From Mastigocoleus testarum BC008 (GTDB lineage: Bacteria; Cyanobacteriota; Cyanobacteriia; Cyanobacteriales; Nostocaceae): a stretch of DNA of 64,000 nucleotides. Made by a program: the position numbers and the translations under genes. How positions within the stretch are numbered: position 1 is the first letter of the stretch; every line of letters starts with the position of its first letter. Below the pieces are notes generated by a model. That model was not told the DNA's origin and did no database searches. It was given only the letters and a program-made list of their open reading frames with translations. Shown here one piece after another: positions 28,360 through 36,843 of the stretch. The stretch spans positions 1 through 64,000 of the forward strand of contig NZ_LMTZ01000099.1 in assembly GCF_001456025.1 (NCBI RefSeq), read 5' to 3'.

Positions 28360-28842
28360 TCAGTCATCAATTGTGGCAATACATCCAATTTCTACCCTTG
28401 CACCTAGGGCTAAACCACTCGTACCCAAAGCGCTACGTGCTGGTAGGCGTTTTTCCGGAAAATAGGTGACGTAAACTTGGTTCATTGCACTCCACTCTTT
28501 GATATCAGCAAGCATTACTGTACATTTAACTACTCGATCTAGGGAGGATCCATTTCTCTGGAGAATACGGCTGATATTTTCCATTACTTGCTTCGTTTCT
28601 CCTTTGATACCTCCACTAACAAGCTTTTTTTTTCCAGGTATATTACCAATTGCGCCAGAAAGGTAAAGTATATTCCCAACACGTACAGCTTCTGAAAAAG
28701 GTAGATTCAAAGATGTTGTTTCATCTGAAGTTAGGTATTCAACGGAGTTTGCGGAGTTTAGATTTTCTTGTTTTGCTATGGTCGTAGAAGTTAAAGCAAC
28801 ACTCAATAATATTACGGCAACAAGTGGAGATATGAATTTCAT
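28360..28842 (-). CDS. exported RidA/YjgF family protein
   Basis: A 160-residue protein. The first 23 residues are a signal peptide (basic MKF, hydrophobic core ISPLVAVILLSVALTS, cleavage after IAK or so). The mature part is a full RidA domain: LPFSEAVRVGNILYLSGAIG, VKCTVMLADIKEWSAMNQVYVTYFPEKRLPARSAL with the catalytic Arg, and the C-terminal Glu in ARVEIGCIA. Cytosolic RidA deaminates reactive 2-aminoacrylate; the exported form and its place in an oxygenase cluster suggest a different, secondary-metabolite role. The ribosome binding site is close. Confidence 0.88.
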   Translation of the reverse strand: MKFISPLVAVILLSVALTSTTIAKQENLNSANSVEYLTSDETTSLNLPFSEAVRVGNILYLSGAIGNIPGKKKLVSGGIKGETKQVMENISRILQRNGSSLDRVVKCTVMLADIKEWSAMNQVYVTYFPEKRLPARSALGTSGLALGARVEIGCIATIDD

Positions 28843-29803
28843 GGTATTCTCCTCAACATAATTTGAAAATAGCTGATAAAAAATTAAATTGTCTGTGAAT
28901 GAATTCTTTAAAATACTTTATTGGAGCTTATGCTCTAAAACTTAATACTATTTAATTTTAGGTAAAAATAAAATAAAAATAAAAATTAAAAATATTTTAT
29001 CTTGTTATTGTTTCATATTTTCCTTTGAAGGATGATAAAAATATTCATAACCCTTATGCATTCATTCTATATAAATTCTATGTTTGGATTATCGAACATT
29101 TTATACAATACATCACTCTTAACACCATGATTCAATACGGTAAAGATGATAGTGACAAAAGAAGCATGTAACTTGTCTTATCGAAAAGAACAATATACTT
29201 TGATTTATGTGTGTAACAAAGCTTAAAGGCAGAAATACAAAAATTTGCAGTGTATATGAAAAATTGAGTTATAATCTTTGCACAACAACACCCAGACGTA
29301 TTGAATTAATCTCCTAACTGCGATCGCTCGTGGCTAGGAGATTATTTATTGGAAATGAGATTGAGCATTAATTAAAAAGCATTCATTTTTGTGATACTCA
29401 AAAATATTATCTGGAATCATTTGTCTATTAAAGTTGGCTGAGTGTAGTATTGAGGCGTGCTTATTTGGAACACCGAAACTCATGAATGAGGTACTATATT
29501 TGCGTAACAATTAATACTCTATTAGCTTGCACTACCTTTGCAACACAACTACAGGCGTTGCTGATTTGAGATATGATCCGTACAGGTATTTCTGATCGTT
29601 TTATAAAGTAGCTAAACTAAAATTCTGATGTATTTATCACTTATAAAGCCAGTTTAGATTTTGTTTGGGCTTAATTGTTGTTTAATTACCGTTAATTCAT
29701 ACATCCCTAAATAAAAAGCGGACTGATAATTCAATCCGCAAGTTATTAAAATCAAAAATGTTTAGGTTTAAAAGTTTAGCTTTGAAAATGTTGAACTTTA
29801 AAT
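28843..29803. other. long AT-rich intergenic region with one hairpin
   Basis: 961 bp, the second longest gap. The only structured element I see is a 10-bp inverted repeat TAATCTCCTA/TAGGAGATTA (29307-29344) around an 18-nt loop that contains GCGATCGC. No ORF or known RNA is recognisable. Confidence 0.5.
29307..29344. repeat. 10-bp perfect inverted repeat (hairpin)
   Basis: Arms 29307-29316 and 29335-29344, loop of 18 nt with a HIP1 octamer. It lacks a T-run, so it is not an obvious terminator. Possible regulatory or mobile element remnant. Confidence 0.5.
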
Positions 29804-30034
29804 TTAAGCAAGGGAAGCGCCTAATTTTGGACCGGTTTCTGCTGCAACAACTCCATCTACAGTTAAGTTATTATCCTTTTGAAACTCTTTGACAGCATTT
29901 TCTGTATACTCATCAAAGTTCCCATCAATACCATTTGGTCCAAGTTTGTATCCTCGTTCAGATAATTCTTTTTGTAGACGTTCTACATAAGATCCACTCA
30001 TTCCAAGACGTAAAGTTGGTGGTACATTTGTCAT
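29804..30034 (-). CDS. small stand-alone peptidoglycan-binding domain protein
   Basis: A 76-residue protein that is essentially one PGBD-1 repeat: LRLGMSGSYVERLQKELSERGY, GIDGNFDEYTENAVKEFQKDNNLTVDGVVAAET. The three-helix fold and the DG..G..T motif are complete. There is no signal peptide, which is odd for a wall-binding domain; it may be non-classically located or act inside the cell as a binding module. The strong ribosome binding site AGGAG lies just before the ATG. It precedes the P450 genes on the same strand. Confidence 0.85.
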   Translation of the reverse strand: MTNVPPTLRLGMSGSYVERLQKELSERGYKLGPNGIDGNFDEYTENAVKEFQKDNNLTVDGVVAAETGPKLGASLA

Positions 30035-30297
30035 TTTGAAATTTCTCCTTTTTAATGTTGTTAGTTTTATAAACCAGGTAATAAACTAATTTATATTTAT
30101 GGATAAAATTTAATTGTTTATTAATAAAGTAAGTTAGGAACTATTAGGAAAATACTTTGAACCAATAGAATTAAATTATTTGGGGTTAAAAGTATTTACA
30201 CGAAACTAAACTAATACTTATTGTTAATATTTTCCTATTTACTTTTACCTGATTTAATTATTGTCCTTATTTAAATATAGGGTCAGAAATATTAAAT

Positions 30298-31683
30298 TTA
30301 TGCAACAATTACACTTGGTTGAGGTAATTTATTTAAAACAACTTTGATGCCGTTTTTAGGTTGTAATGTAATTGTTGGTTCGGGGACAATAGATTGATTA
30401 GGAATCAAATTTATTTCAAACTTTTGGACGATTGTTACTAGTAATAAAACTGCTTCCATTAATGCAAAATTTTTACCGATACAAGTACGTGGTCCACCAC
30501 CGAAGGGTGTATAAACTCCCTGGGGTAATCTTTTTTCTAAATCTTCAGCCCAGCGTTCTGGTTTAAATGACTCAGGCTCTTCAAAATAGCGTTCCCAACG
30601 ATGCATAACCCATTGGCTCGTAATGACAGTACAATCGCCAGGTACGTGATAATTACCAATTGTGCACTCTCTACTTGTATCAGCGATAATAGTCCAAACT
30701 ACTGGGTAAAGCCGCATTGCTTCTTTGATTATCATGCTCGTGTATTTCAAGGCTGGAATATCTGTAAATGTAGGAGTGCGGTCGCCTAGTACTTGTTCTA
30801 CCTCTAGCCGTAACTTTGTTTGTATCGTAGGGTGCTGAGACAATAGCATCCACGTCCAGGCTAGAGTATTAGCACTAGTTTCATGTCCAGCGAAAATTAG
30901 AGTTGCTATTTCATCTCGCAACTGCTTATCATTCATTTGGGTTCCATCATCTTCATCTCGTGCTTGCATCATCATCGATAATAAATCCCCCGGATCTTCA
31001 CCACTAGAACGTCTTTCATCAACGATCCGATAGATATATTTATCTAATTTTTTGATTGCGTTATGGTAACGGAGATTGGAAGGTGTAGGAAATATCTCTG
31101 GGAAAGGAATTAGAGATTTGCGTTGTGTTATCATCCACTCCGATGATATTTGCATTGCTTGAGCAACATCATGGGCTTCATCTTCTAATACATCTTTGTT
31201 GAAAAGTGTTTTCATGATGATACTGAACGTTAGGTGCATCATCTCAGATTGAATATCTTTGATATCCCCATCTTGCCAATTTGCAAGCATTTTTTGAGTG
31301 TTTGTAACCATGATTTCGCCATAGTCAGCAATCCGTTTTTGATGAAATACGGGTTGAGCTAGACGTCTTTGTCGGAACCATGTTTCTCCTTCGCTGGTCA
31401 GAAGACCTTGTCCTAACAGTGCATGCATACTTTTTAATGCCATAGACTTAGTAAATGTTGCTCTGTCTTTAAGCATTTGTTGAATGTATTCAGGTTTTGC
31501 AAGCAAAATTACTTTTTTGGAGCCCAAGCGCAAGGGAGTAATTTCGCCGTACTCTCGAACACATTGAGTCATAAATAAGAGGGGATCTCGAGCAAAGTCG
31601 ATTAGACTACCCAGTAAGAAATTACCTTGGGGACCAGGTAAAGAAAAAATATCTTGATTGGATTGATGTTTATCTAATTTCAT
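30298..31683 (-). CDS. cytochrome P450
   Basis: A 461-residue P450. I-helix LIFAGHETSANTLAW (Thr-containing oxygen site), ExxR helix IKEAMRLYP and haem loop FGGGPRTCIGKNFAL with the cysteine ligand are all present. Its Pro-rich start (LPGPQGNFLLGSL) and LTSEGETWFRQRRLAQPVFH resemble the fatty-acid/terpene-type P450s of cyanobacteria, unlike the two smaller P450s next to it. It is soluble or loosely membrane-bound and needs separate redox partners, none of which is encoded nearby. Confidence 0.93.
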   Translation of the reverse strand: MKLDKHQSNQDIFSLPGPQGNFLLGSLIDFARDPLLFMTQCVREYGEITPLRLGSKKVILLAKPEYIQQMLKDRATFTKSMALKSMHALLGQGLLTSEGETWFRQRRLAQPVFHQKRIADYGEIMVTNTQKMLANWQDGDIKDIQSEMMHLTFSIIMKTLFNKDVLEDEAHDVAQAMQISSEWMITQRKSLIPFPEIFPTPSNLRYHNAIKKLDKYIYRIVDERRSSGEDPGDLLSMMMQARDEDDGTQMNDKQLRDEIATLIFAGHETSANTLAWTWMLLSQHPTIQTKLRLEVEQVLGDRTPTFTDIPALKYTSMIIKEAMRLYPVVWTIIADTSRECTIGNYHVPGDCTVITSQWVMHRWERYFEEPESFKPERWAEDLEKRLPQGVYTPFGGGPRTCIGKNFALMEAVLLLVTIVQKFEINLIPNQSIVPEPTITLQPKNGIKVVLNKLPQPSVIVA

Positions 31684-32088
31684 TATGGATAAACTCCTTA
31701 GTAATTAAATTAATGTAACAGGACTTACACAACGAAAGCAGATCCGTAAGGTAGCGGCTCCCGATCCACTAACGTAATGACGCAATTACGTTAATTTTGC
31801 GTAAGTCCTATGTAATTTATTAAGTAAAAAATGTATTTTTTGACTAACTGTTTTACTTATATCTTTTGTTTGCTACAAATACATCCGGAAATGTTATTAT
31901 ATTTCATCGTCTTTAGAAATTTTTGCTTAAACTTTACCCAGCTTTGTCTATCTTTAAAAGAGGTTCACTAAATAATTGGTATGTTGTCAGCTGCAACCCT
32001 AACTAAGTTTTCTTATTAAGAACAAACTTTTTGGTTTATGAGTGTAAATTACCAAGGAAAGTTTTTGAAGCAAAATTTGAAGCGAAAA
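31684..32088. other. intergenic region containing the MITE
   Basis: 405 bp between the 428-residue and 461-residue P450 genes on the same strand. Apart from the MITE (31720-31809) no further structure is seen. Confidence 0.4.
31720..31809. repeat. MITE-like element with AGGACTTAC terminal inverted repeats
   Basis: A 90-bp element with perfect 9-bp ends AGGACTTAC/GTAAGTCCT and internal palindromes (ACGTAA/TTACGT). It sits between two P450 genes. A similar end (AGGACTCACGCAAC) appears at about 41014. It is non-coding. Confidence 0.55.
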
Positions 32089-33375
32089 TCATAAACTCAT
32101 ATCCCACTCAATAGTTAAGTTTTTGAAACCTCGAGTCATTAATGTGGGGATATATTCCAGTTTTTGATTGGAGGTAATTCTAGGGTTACGTAATCTTGTG
32201 GACAATAACTCAAAAGCAATGCGTGCTTCTAAAAGAGCTAAATGCGAACCAATACAGCGATGAACTCCATGACCGAAAGCCAAATGATCTGAAGACTTAT
32301 TTTGAAAACGTTGAATATTAAACTTTTGAGCGTCTTCATAATGGTCTTCATCCCGGTTACCAGAAGCGTACATTAAAAATAACTTACTATTTGTTGGTAG
32401 TTTTACCCCAGATATATTGACTTCTTCATTAGTTGTGCGGACCATTCCCGGAACTGTTGCATCATATCTGAGTGCTTCTTCCAAAACCCCAGGAATTATA
32501 GATGAATCCTCACAAATTGCTTGCCAATAAGTTGGTTGCTCTAGAAGAATTTTTAAAGTATTTCCAATCAAATGAGAGGTAGTTTTATGTCCAGCAATAA
32601 TCAAGCCAGATAAAACTATTACCATATCGTTAATGGTCAGTTCGGAATCCTGAAGTTCGCTAATTAAATCGTTTTGGGGTGCTTGACGTTTCTCTTTTAT
32701 CAGTTTTGCAATTGCATATTGCATCTCTACAACACTACGGGCGCATTTGACCTGTTCTTCCGGCTCTAAAACTGAAGAAACTAACTTCGTGTTGTCGTAA
32801 CCCCATCTCTTGAAATCAGGTATCATCTCTAAGGGAACACCATAGAGAGTAAAAATCACTTCCAAGGGTAGGGGATAAGCAAACTGAGTAATAATATCGG
32901 TCTTACCATCATTAATAAAACCATCGATTAATCGATTCGCGATCGCAGTAATAGAAGCAGATAAGTTTTTGATTCGTGCTGGTGCAAATACTTTTTGCAA
33001 AGGTGCACGTAATAGTTTGTGGCGATCGCCATCGCTGTTTACTAGATCGGGAACAAAGGGAAAACCTTGACGCAAGACTTCAAATGTTTCAGGAGTAAAT
33101 TCAATAATCTCTTGTAAAGCATCCCTGGAAGAGAATATAGTAGGATCTTTGAGGACAGAAATAATATCATCATAGCGAGTTACAACATAACCCTTTAATA
33201 AGGAACTATAAAATATTGGTCCCTCTTTTCTCGCCCGTTTGTAAAATAAATAAGGTTCTTGCAACTGAGGACTGACAAAAGGTTGGTATTCTTTCCCTAT
33301 TTTTTCTATCTGCGATCTTTTTTGATGGAAAGGACAATCTTCTTTATGGTCTTTTCCTATATTTGGTGAGTTCAT
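32089..33375 (-). CDS. cytochrome P450
   Basis: A 428-residue bacterial class P450. I-helix LIIAGHKTTSHLIG, ExxR in VLEEALRYD, haem loop LAFGHGVHRCIGSHLAL with the Cys ligand. The usual second acidic or Thr position of the I-helix is KTT, which keeps the conserved Thr. The N-terminus carries a CPFHQKR segment before the common start. Substrate unknown. It is 104 bp from the next P450 gene on the same strand, so co-transcription is likely. Confidence 0.93.
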   Translation of the reverse strand: MNSPNIGKDHKEDCPFHQKRSQIEKIGKEYQPFVSPQLQEPYLFYKRARKEGPIFYSSLLKGYVVTRYDDIISVLKDPTIFSSRDALQEIIEFTPETFEVLRQGFPFVPDLVNSDGDRHKLLRAPLQKVFAPARIKNLSASITAIANRLIDGFINDGKTDIITQFAYPLPLEVIFTLYGVPLEMIPDFKRWGYDNTKLVSSVLEPEEQVKCARSVVEMQYAIAKLIKEKRQAPQNDLISELQDSELTINDMVIVLSGLIIAGHKTTSHLIGNTLKILLEQPTYWQAICEDSSIIPGVLEEALRYDATVPGMVRTTNEEVNISGVKLPTNSKLFLMYASGNRDEDHYEDAQKFNIQRFQNKSSDHLAFGHGVHRCIGSHLALLEARIAFELLSTRLRNPRITSNQKLEYIPTLMTRGFKNLTIEWDMSL

Positions 33376-33479
33376 GATTTATTCCTCTCAAATCATAGAA
33401 TTACTCATTATCCTGTATATTGTGTTAACGCTTGAATATGAAAATTTTGAGATATGAAAAAATTGCCCGACCTTTTATC

Positions 33480-34760
33480 TTAAACATGGTCATATCCCCA
33501 TAAACCTTTTGATTCTCGAGGAGATCTAAAAGCAACTTGTAAATGCTTTGGTCCGTGAAATACAATGTTATTTGCCCAGTCAATAGAATCGTTTTTTAAG
33601 CGCAGATCTGGTAATCGATTAAGTAAAGTATTCAATGCAATACTTGCTTCAGCACGGGCAAGGAAAGAGCCTAAACAAAAATGAATACCACTACCAAAAC
33701 CACAATGTTTAGTTTCCGGACGATGAAAATTCAACTCATCAGGATTTTCAAAGCGTTCTTCATCCCGATTTGCTGAGCCAAGCATTAAACCAATGCTATC
33801 GCCTCGTCGAATTAATTTATCGCCAATCTCGATATCTTCGTATGCCCATCGACTTATCATTTGTACTGGACCATCATACCTAATTAACTCCTCTACTGCT
33901 GCAGGCATTAATTCTGGATGAGAACGCAACAATTTTAAAGCTTTTGGTTGACGTAATAGAGCTAATACTCCCTTTGTAATTAGGTTAATAGTGGTTTCAT
34001 GACCTGCTGTTAATAAGTGAATGCAAGTAGCAAGAACTTCCTCATCGTTTAATTTATTTCCTTCATCCCGTGCTTTTACTAAAGCAGTTATTAAATCTTT
34101 ACCTGGCTCCAGATGTCGTTTAGCTATTTCTTTTTTAAAGTAGTCAATAAATCCCTGAGTTGCAGCTTCTGCTTGTTCGTAAATTTCTGGAGATGGTTTG
34201 AGACGAGAAGCACTAGCATTCTGTAACGCCAAAGCCCATTTACGAAATAGAGGACGATCTTTGGGATCTACCCCTAACATATCAGCAATTACCATGACAG
34301 GTAGTGGAAAAGCAAAATCGTCCACTAAATCCATTTCTCCCTGAAAATGAACTCTATCCAATAAACAATCAGTAATACCGATAATAGCCGGACGAACATT
34401 CTCAACCATCTTAGGAGAGAAGACCTTATTAACTATAGTTCTAAGTCTGGTATGAGTTGGTGGATCTCGGAAAACCATCCAATTGCTTACCATTGAACTA
34501 AATCCGCGATAAGCCTTTGGTACTGGTGCACCTTCACCGTCGTTTCTAATTTTGCTGGCTTCACGACCAAATTTTGGGCTTTCCAAAACTTTCATTACAT
34601 CTTGATAACGGAAAATATACCAAGTACCAGGTAAGTTTGGGTTAGAAGAAACTCCCCAGTGCACTGGATCGTGTTCCCTATAGTAACGATAGAATTTATA
34701 GGGATCTGGCATTACTTCAGGTAAAAATGGGTTTAATCTCTGGATTGTTGGAGTAGACAT
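33480..34760 (-). CDS. cytochrome P450
   Basis: A 426-residue P450 of the bacterial soluble type: I-helix LLTAGHETTINLI, ExxR in VEELIRYDGPV, haem loop CGFGSGIHFCLGSFLA with the cysteine ligand. The sequence is about as long as the 32089 gene but clearly diverged. It is first in the P450 run and lies 141 bp from the GST gene, on the same strand. Together with the Rieske oxygenase and GST it suggests successive oxidations and conjugation of one compound. Confidence 0.93.
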   Translation of the reverse strand: MSTPTIQRLNPFLPEVMPDPYKFYRYYREHDPVHWGVSSNPNLPGTWYIFRYQDVMKVLESPKFGREASKIRNDGEGAPVPKAYRGFSSMVSNWMVFRDPPTHTRLRTIVNKVFSPKMVENVRPAIIGITDCLLDRVHFQGEMDLVDDFAFPLPVMVIADMLGVDPKDRPLFRKWALALQNASASRLKPSPEIYEQAEAATQGFIDYFKKEIAKRHLEPGKDLITALVKARDEGNKLNDEEVLATCIHLLTAGHETTINLITKGVLALLRQPKALKLLRSHPELMPAAVEELIRYDGPVQMISRWAYEDIEIGDKLIRRGDSIGLMLGSANRDEERFENPDELNFHRPETKHCGFGSGIHFCLGSFLARAEASIALNTLLNRLPDLRLKNDSIDWANNIVFHGPKHLQVAFRSPRESKGLWGYDHV

Positions 34761-34900
34761 TTTCAGGGAAAAATATTGGTTAATATTTTTGTAGGGATAT
34801 GGTACAGAAATTTATGCAAAAAATAGAAGTCAAAAGACAGGATCTAGAAGATAAGAAATTAGAGTATGTATAGGATTGTGCGTGGTAGCCCACCACTTTG

Positions 34901-35593
34901 CTAACAGGGAAGAGTTAATTCTTCTAAAGCTACTAATTCTAATGGATAGGGTAGTGTAGATAGCATTTGTATCATCTGTTCGCGTCCCGAGTGGAATACT
35001 TTACTTACAGACAATCTAGACTCCAAACGTCCAACATAAGCCGTTAAGTTAGAGAAGTGTTTGTAGTTGTAAACCATACGCAGGTAAGCAAGAGTAGGAG
35101 CTGCAGCACAATCGGCTAAAGAAAATTCTTCTCCTGCAAGCCAAATTCGATCCACTAATTTTTCATTTAGTAGGGTACAAGCAGTTTCTAACAATCGCTG
35201 TGCTTTGATAACCGGTTTTTTAGCTCTTTCTTCAGGTGGAAGCTGACTATCCTTAAAAAGTGCTTCTCTTCCAGCGTTAACATATATATCAATTATTCTT
35301 TCCAGCATTCTCACCTCTAAAGCGAGTTTTGGATCTTTTGGAATTAATCTTTTTTGTGAGCCCTTGCTGCATCTATCGAGATATTCAATAATAATGCAAG
35401 CTTCGTGCAAAACCTCACCTTCATCTGTTATGAGTGTGGGAATTTTACCAAAAGGGTTAATTTGTAAGTATTGGGAACGTGCTTGGGCTTCGAAAAGATT
35501 AACTTCAATGGCTGTGAAATCTATTTCTTTCTCATATAGAGAAATTAGTACTCGCTGAGAATAGGATGAAGCTGGAGCATAGTAAAGTTTCAT
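34901..35593 (-). CDS. glutathione S-transferase
   Basis: About 230 residues starting at ATG 35593 (an upstream ATG at 35629 would add 12 unlikely residues). The N-terminal thioredoxin-like domain shows MKLYYAPASSYSQRVLISLYEKEI with the catalytic Ser/Tyr region, NPFGKIPTLI cis-proline loop and the EACIIIEYL glutathione-binding acid. The C-terminal helical domain has EEFSLADCAAAPTLAYLR. It is soluble and may detoxify products of the neighbouring oxygenases. It is last on the promoter side of the minus-strand cluster. Confidence 0.92.
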   Translation of the reverse strand: MKLYYAPASSYSQRVLISLYEKEIDFTAIEVNLFEAQARSQYLQINPFGKIPTLITDEGEVLHEACIIIEYLDRCSKGSQKRLIPKDPKLALEVRMLERIIDIYVNAGREALFKDSQLPPEERAKKPVIKAQRLLETACTLLNEKLVDRIWLAGEEFSLADCAAAPTLAYLRMVYNYKHFSNLTAYVGRLESRLSVSKVFHSGREQMIQMLSTLPYPLELVALEELTLPC

Positions 35594-35728
35594 GTCAATA
35601 AATATGTTGAATGACAACAAATATATCAATTCTCATTAATGAGGTGACAAAAGATTGTAAGTTTTCCACCTAATTAATCTCTAGCTACAGTTTATTTATA
35701 AAGTATTTCTGAAGTTGATATTTTGATA

Positions 35729-35830
35729 TTAAGGCATAACTAGAATTTTCTTCATTCTCACGTGATTAATTCCCGCTTCAACAAATGTTTCCCCGTACTG
35801 CTCAAAACCTAACTGCTCGTACAAACATTT
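35729..35830 (-). pseudogene. 3' stump of a GNAT acetyltransferase gene cut by the IS630 element
   Basis: Reading from the IS left end on the minus strand gives about 33 codons: CLYEQLGFEQYGETFVEAG, followed by INHVRMKKILVMP and a TAA. This matches the C-terminal helix and strand of many GNAT enzymes (LYEKLGF...YGE.F.EAGI.H..M). The first 110-120 residues are missing and the break coincides with the IS inverted repeat at 35830. Confidence 0.7.
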
Positions 35831-35887
35831 AATACAGCAGATTGCAGGTAAATGAGGTACACTAGCTCTGGTGCGTCAACGGGTAAA

Positions 35888-36313
35888 ATGAAAGCTTACT
35901 CCATAGACTTACGAGAAAAAATAGTACAAGCTTATGAGCAAGGTGATACCTCTGTTAGAAAAGTCGCTTCCAGGTTCGGTGTAGCCAAAAGTTTTGTACA
36001 AAAACTGCTCTTGATGAAAAAGAATGAAGGTCATGTAAAACCCAAACCACAAGGTGGGTTAATGAAGGGTGAGTTAGATGGATGTGAAGTTAAAATAGCT
36101 GCAATGGTTGAAAAATACCCAGATGCAACCTTACTCGAATATTGTGAATATTGGGGGATGAATTATAACCATTGGGTAAGTACAAGTACCATGTGTCGTG
36201 CCTTGCAAAAATTAACACTAACATTAAAAAAAAGACGTTACGCAGCAGCCAAGGGAAGACGCAAAGAGTCCAAAATCTCAGAAGTGAGTATTGGCAGCAA
36301 GTCAAACAGATAG
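35888..36313 (+). CDS. IS630 transposase, first part (N-terminal HTH, frame 1 of 2)
   Basis: About 141 residues from ATG 35888. It begins MKAYSIDLREKIVQAYEQGD, then TSVRKVASRFGVAKSFVQKLL, the helix-turn-helix of IS630 transposases. It ends out of frame with the catalytic part. A run of eight A (36226-36233) lies inside the overlap; slipping back one base there joins this frame to the next ORF, giving one product that contains ...LTLKKKTLRSSQ.... Programmed -1 frameshifting is known in this IS family. Confidence 0.85.
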   Translation: MKAYSIDLREKIVQAYEQGDTSVRKVASRFGVAKSFVQKLLLMKKNEGHVKPKPQGGLMKGELDGCEVKIAAMVEKYPDATLLEYCEYWGMNYNHWVSTSTMCRALQKLTLTLKKRRYAAAKGRRKESKISEVSIGSKSNR

Positions 36314-36840
36314 ATCCAAGAAACTTGGTTTTTATTGATGAAATGGGTGTTTTGCTTGGTTTGACTCGAACCCGTGCCCGGAGCCCTCGAGGATATAGGG
36401 TATACGATTTTAAGCCATTTTATCGGGGAGCAAAGGTTACAGTTATTGGAGCCATAAGTATAAAACAAGTCTTGGCTGTTATGACTTTAAACGGTTCCAT
36501 GGACGGAAACGGATTTAAAGTTTTTGTAGAAAAGTGTCTACTTCCACAACTATGGGAAGGTGCTGTTGTTGTAATGGATAATCTTCCAGCTCATAAAGTA
36601 GTAGAAATTGAACCATTGATTCAATCCGTTGGTGCAAGGGTTCTTTACCAATCACCCTACTCTCCTGATTTTAATCCAATAGAACATTGGTGGTCACAAC
36701 TCAAAGCTTTTCTACGTCAGTTTTCTCCAACCAATTCGACAATGGTTGATGTCCTGATTAGAACTGCCCTCGATCTAGTCAATCCCAAGCATTTAAAAAA
36801 CTGGTTCACAAGTTGTTGTTACTGTACCTCACTTACCTGA
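36172..36840 (+). CDS. IS630 transposase, catalytic part (frame 2 of 2)
   Basis: About 222 residues; functional translation probably enters at the A8 run 36226-36233. It carries the DDE triad: VFIDEMG (first Asp), VVVMDNLPAHK (second Asp), SPDFNPIEHWWSQLK (Glu). It also has the typical GAISIKQVLAVMTLNGS strand pair. The catalytic residues are intact, so the element could be active. Confidence 0.88.
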   Translation: MGKYKYHVSCLAKINTNIKKKTLRSSQGKTQRVQNLRSEYWQQVKQIDPRNLVFIDEMGVLLGLTRTRARSPRGYRVYDFKPFYRGAKVTVIGAISIKQVLAVMTLNGSMDGNGFKVFVEKCLLPQLWEGAVVVMDNLPAHKVVEIEPLIQSVGARVLYQSPYSPDFNPIEHWWSQLKAFLRQFSPTNSTMVDVLIRTALDLVNPKHLKNWFTSCCYCTSLT

Positions 36841-36843
36841 AAA

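Noticed and set aside
29307..29344. A riboswitch or small RNA.
   Set aside because: Only one hairpin is visible, with no conserved core known to me and no downstream gene close enough on either strand.
26187..35593. A complete natural-product gene cluster.
   Set aside because: There is no core synthase, carrier protein or resistance gene; only tailoring-type enzymes are seen.
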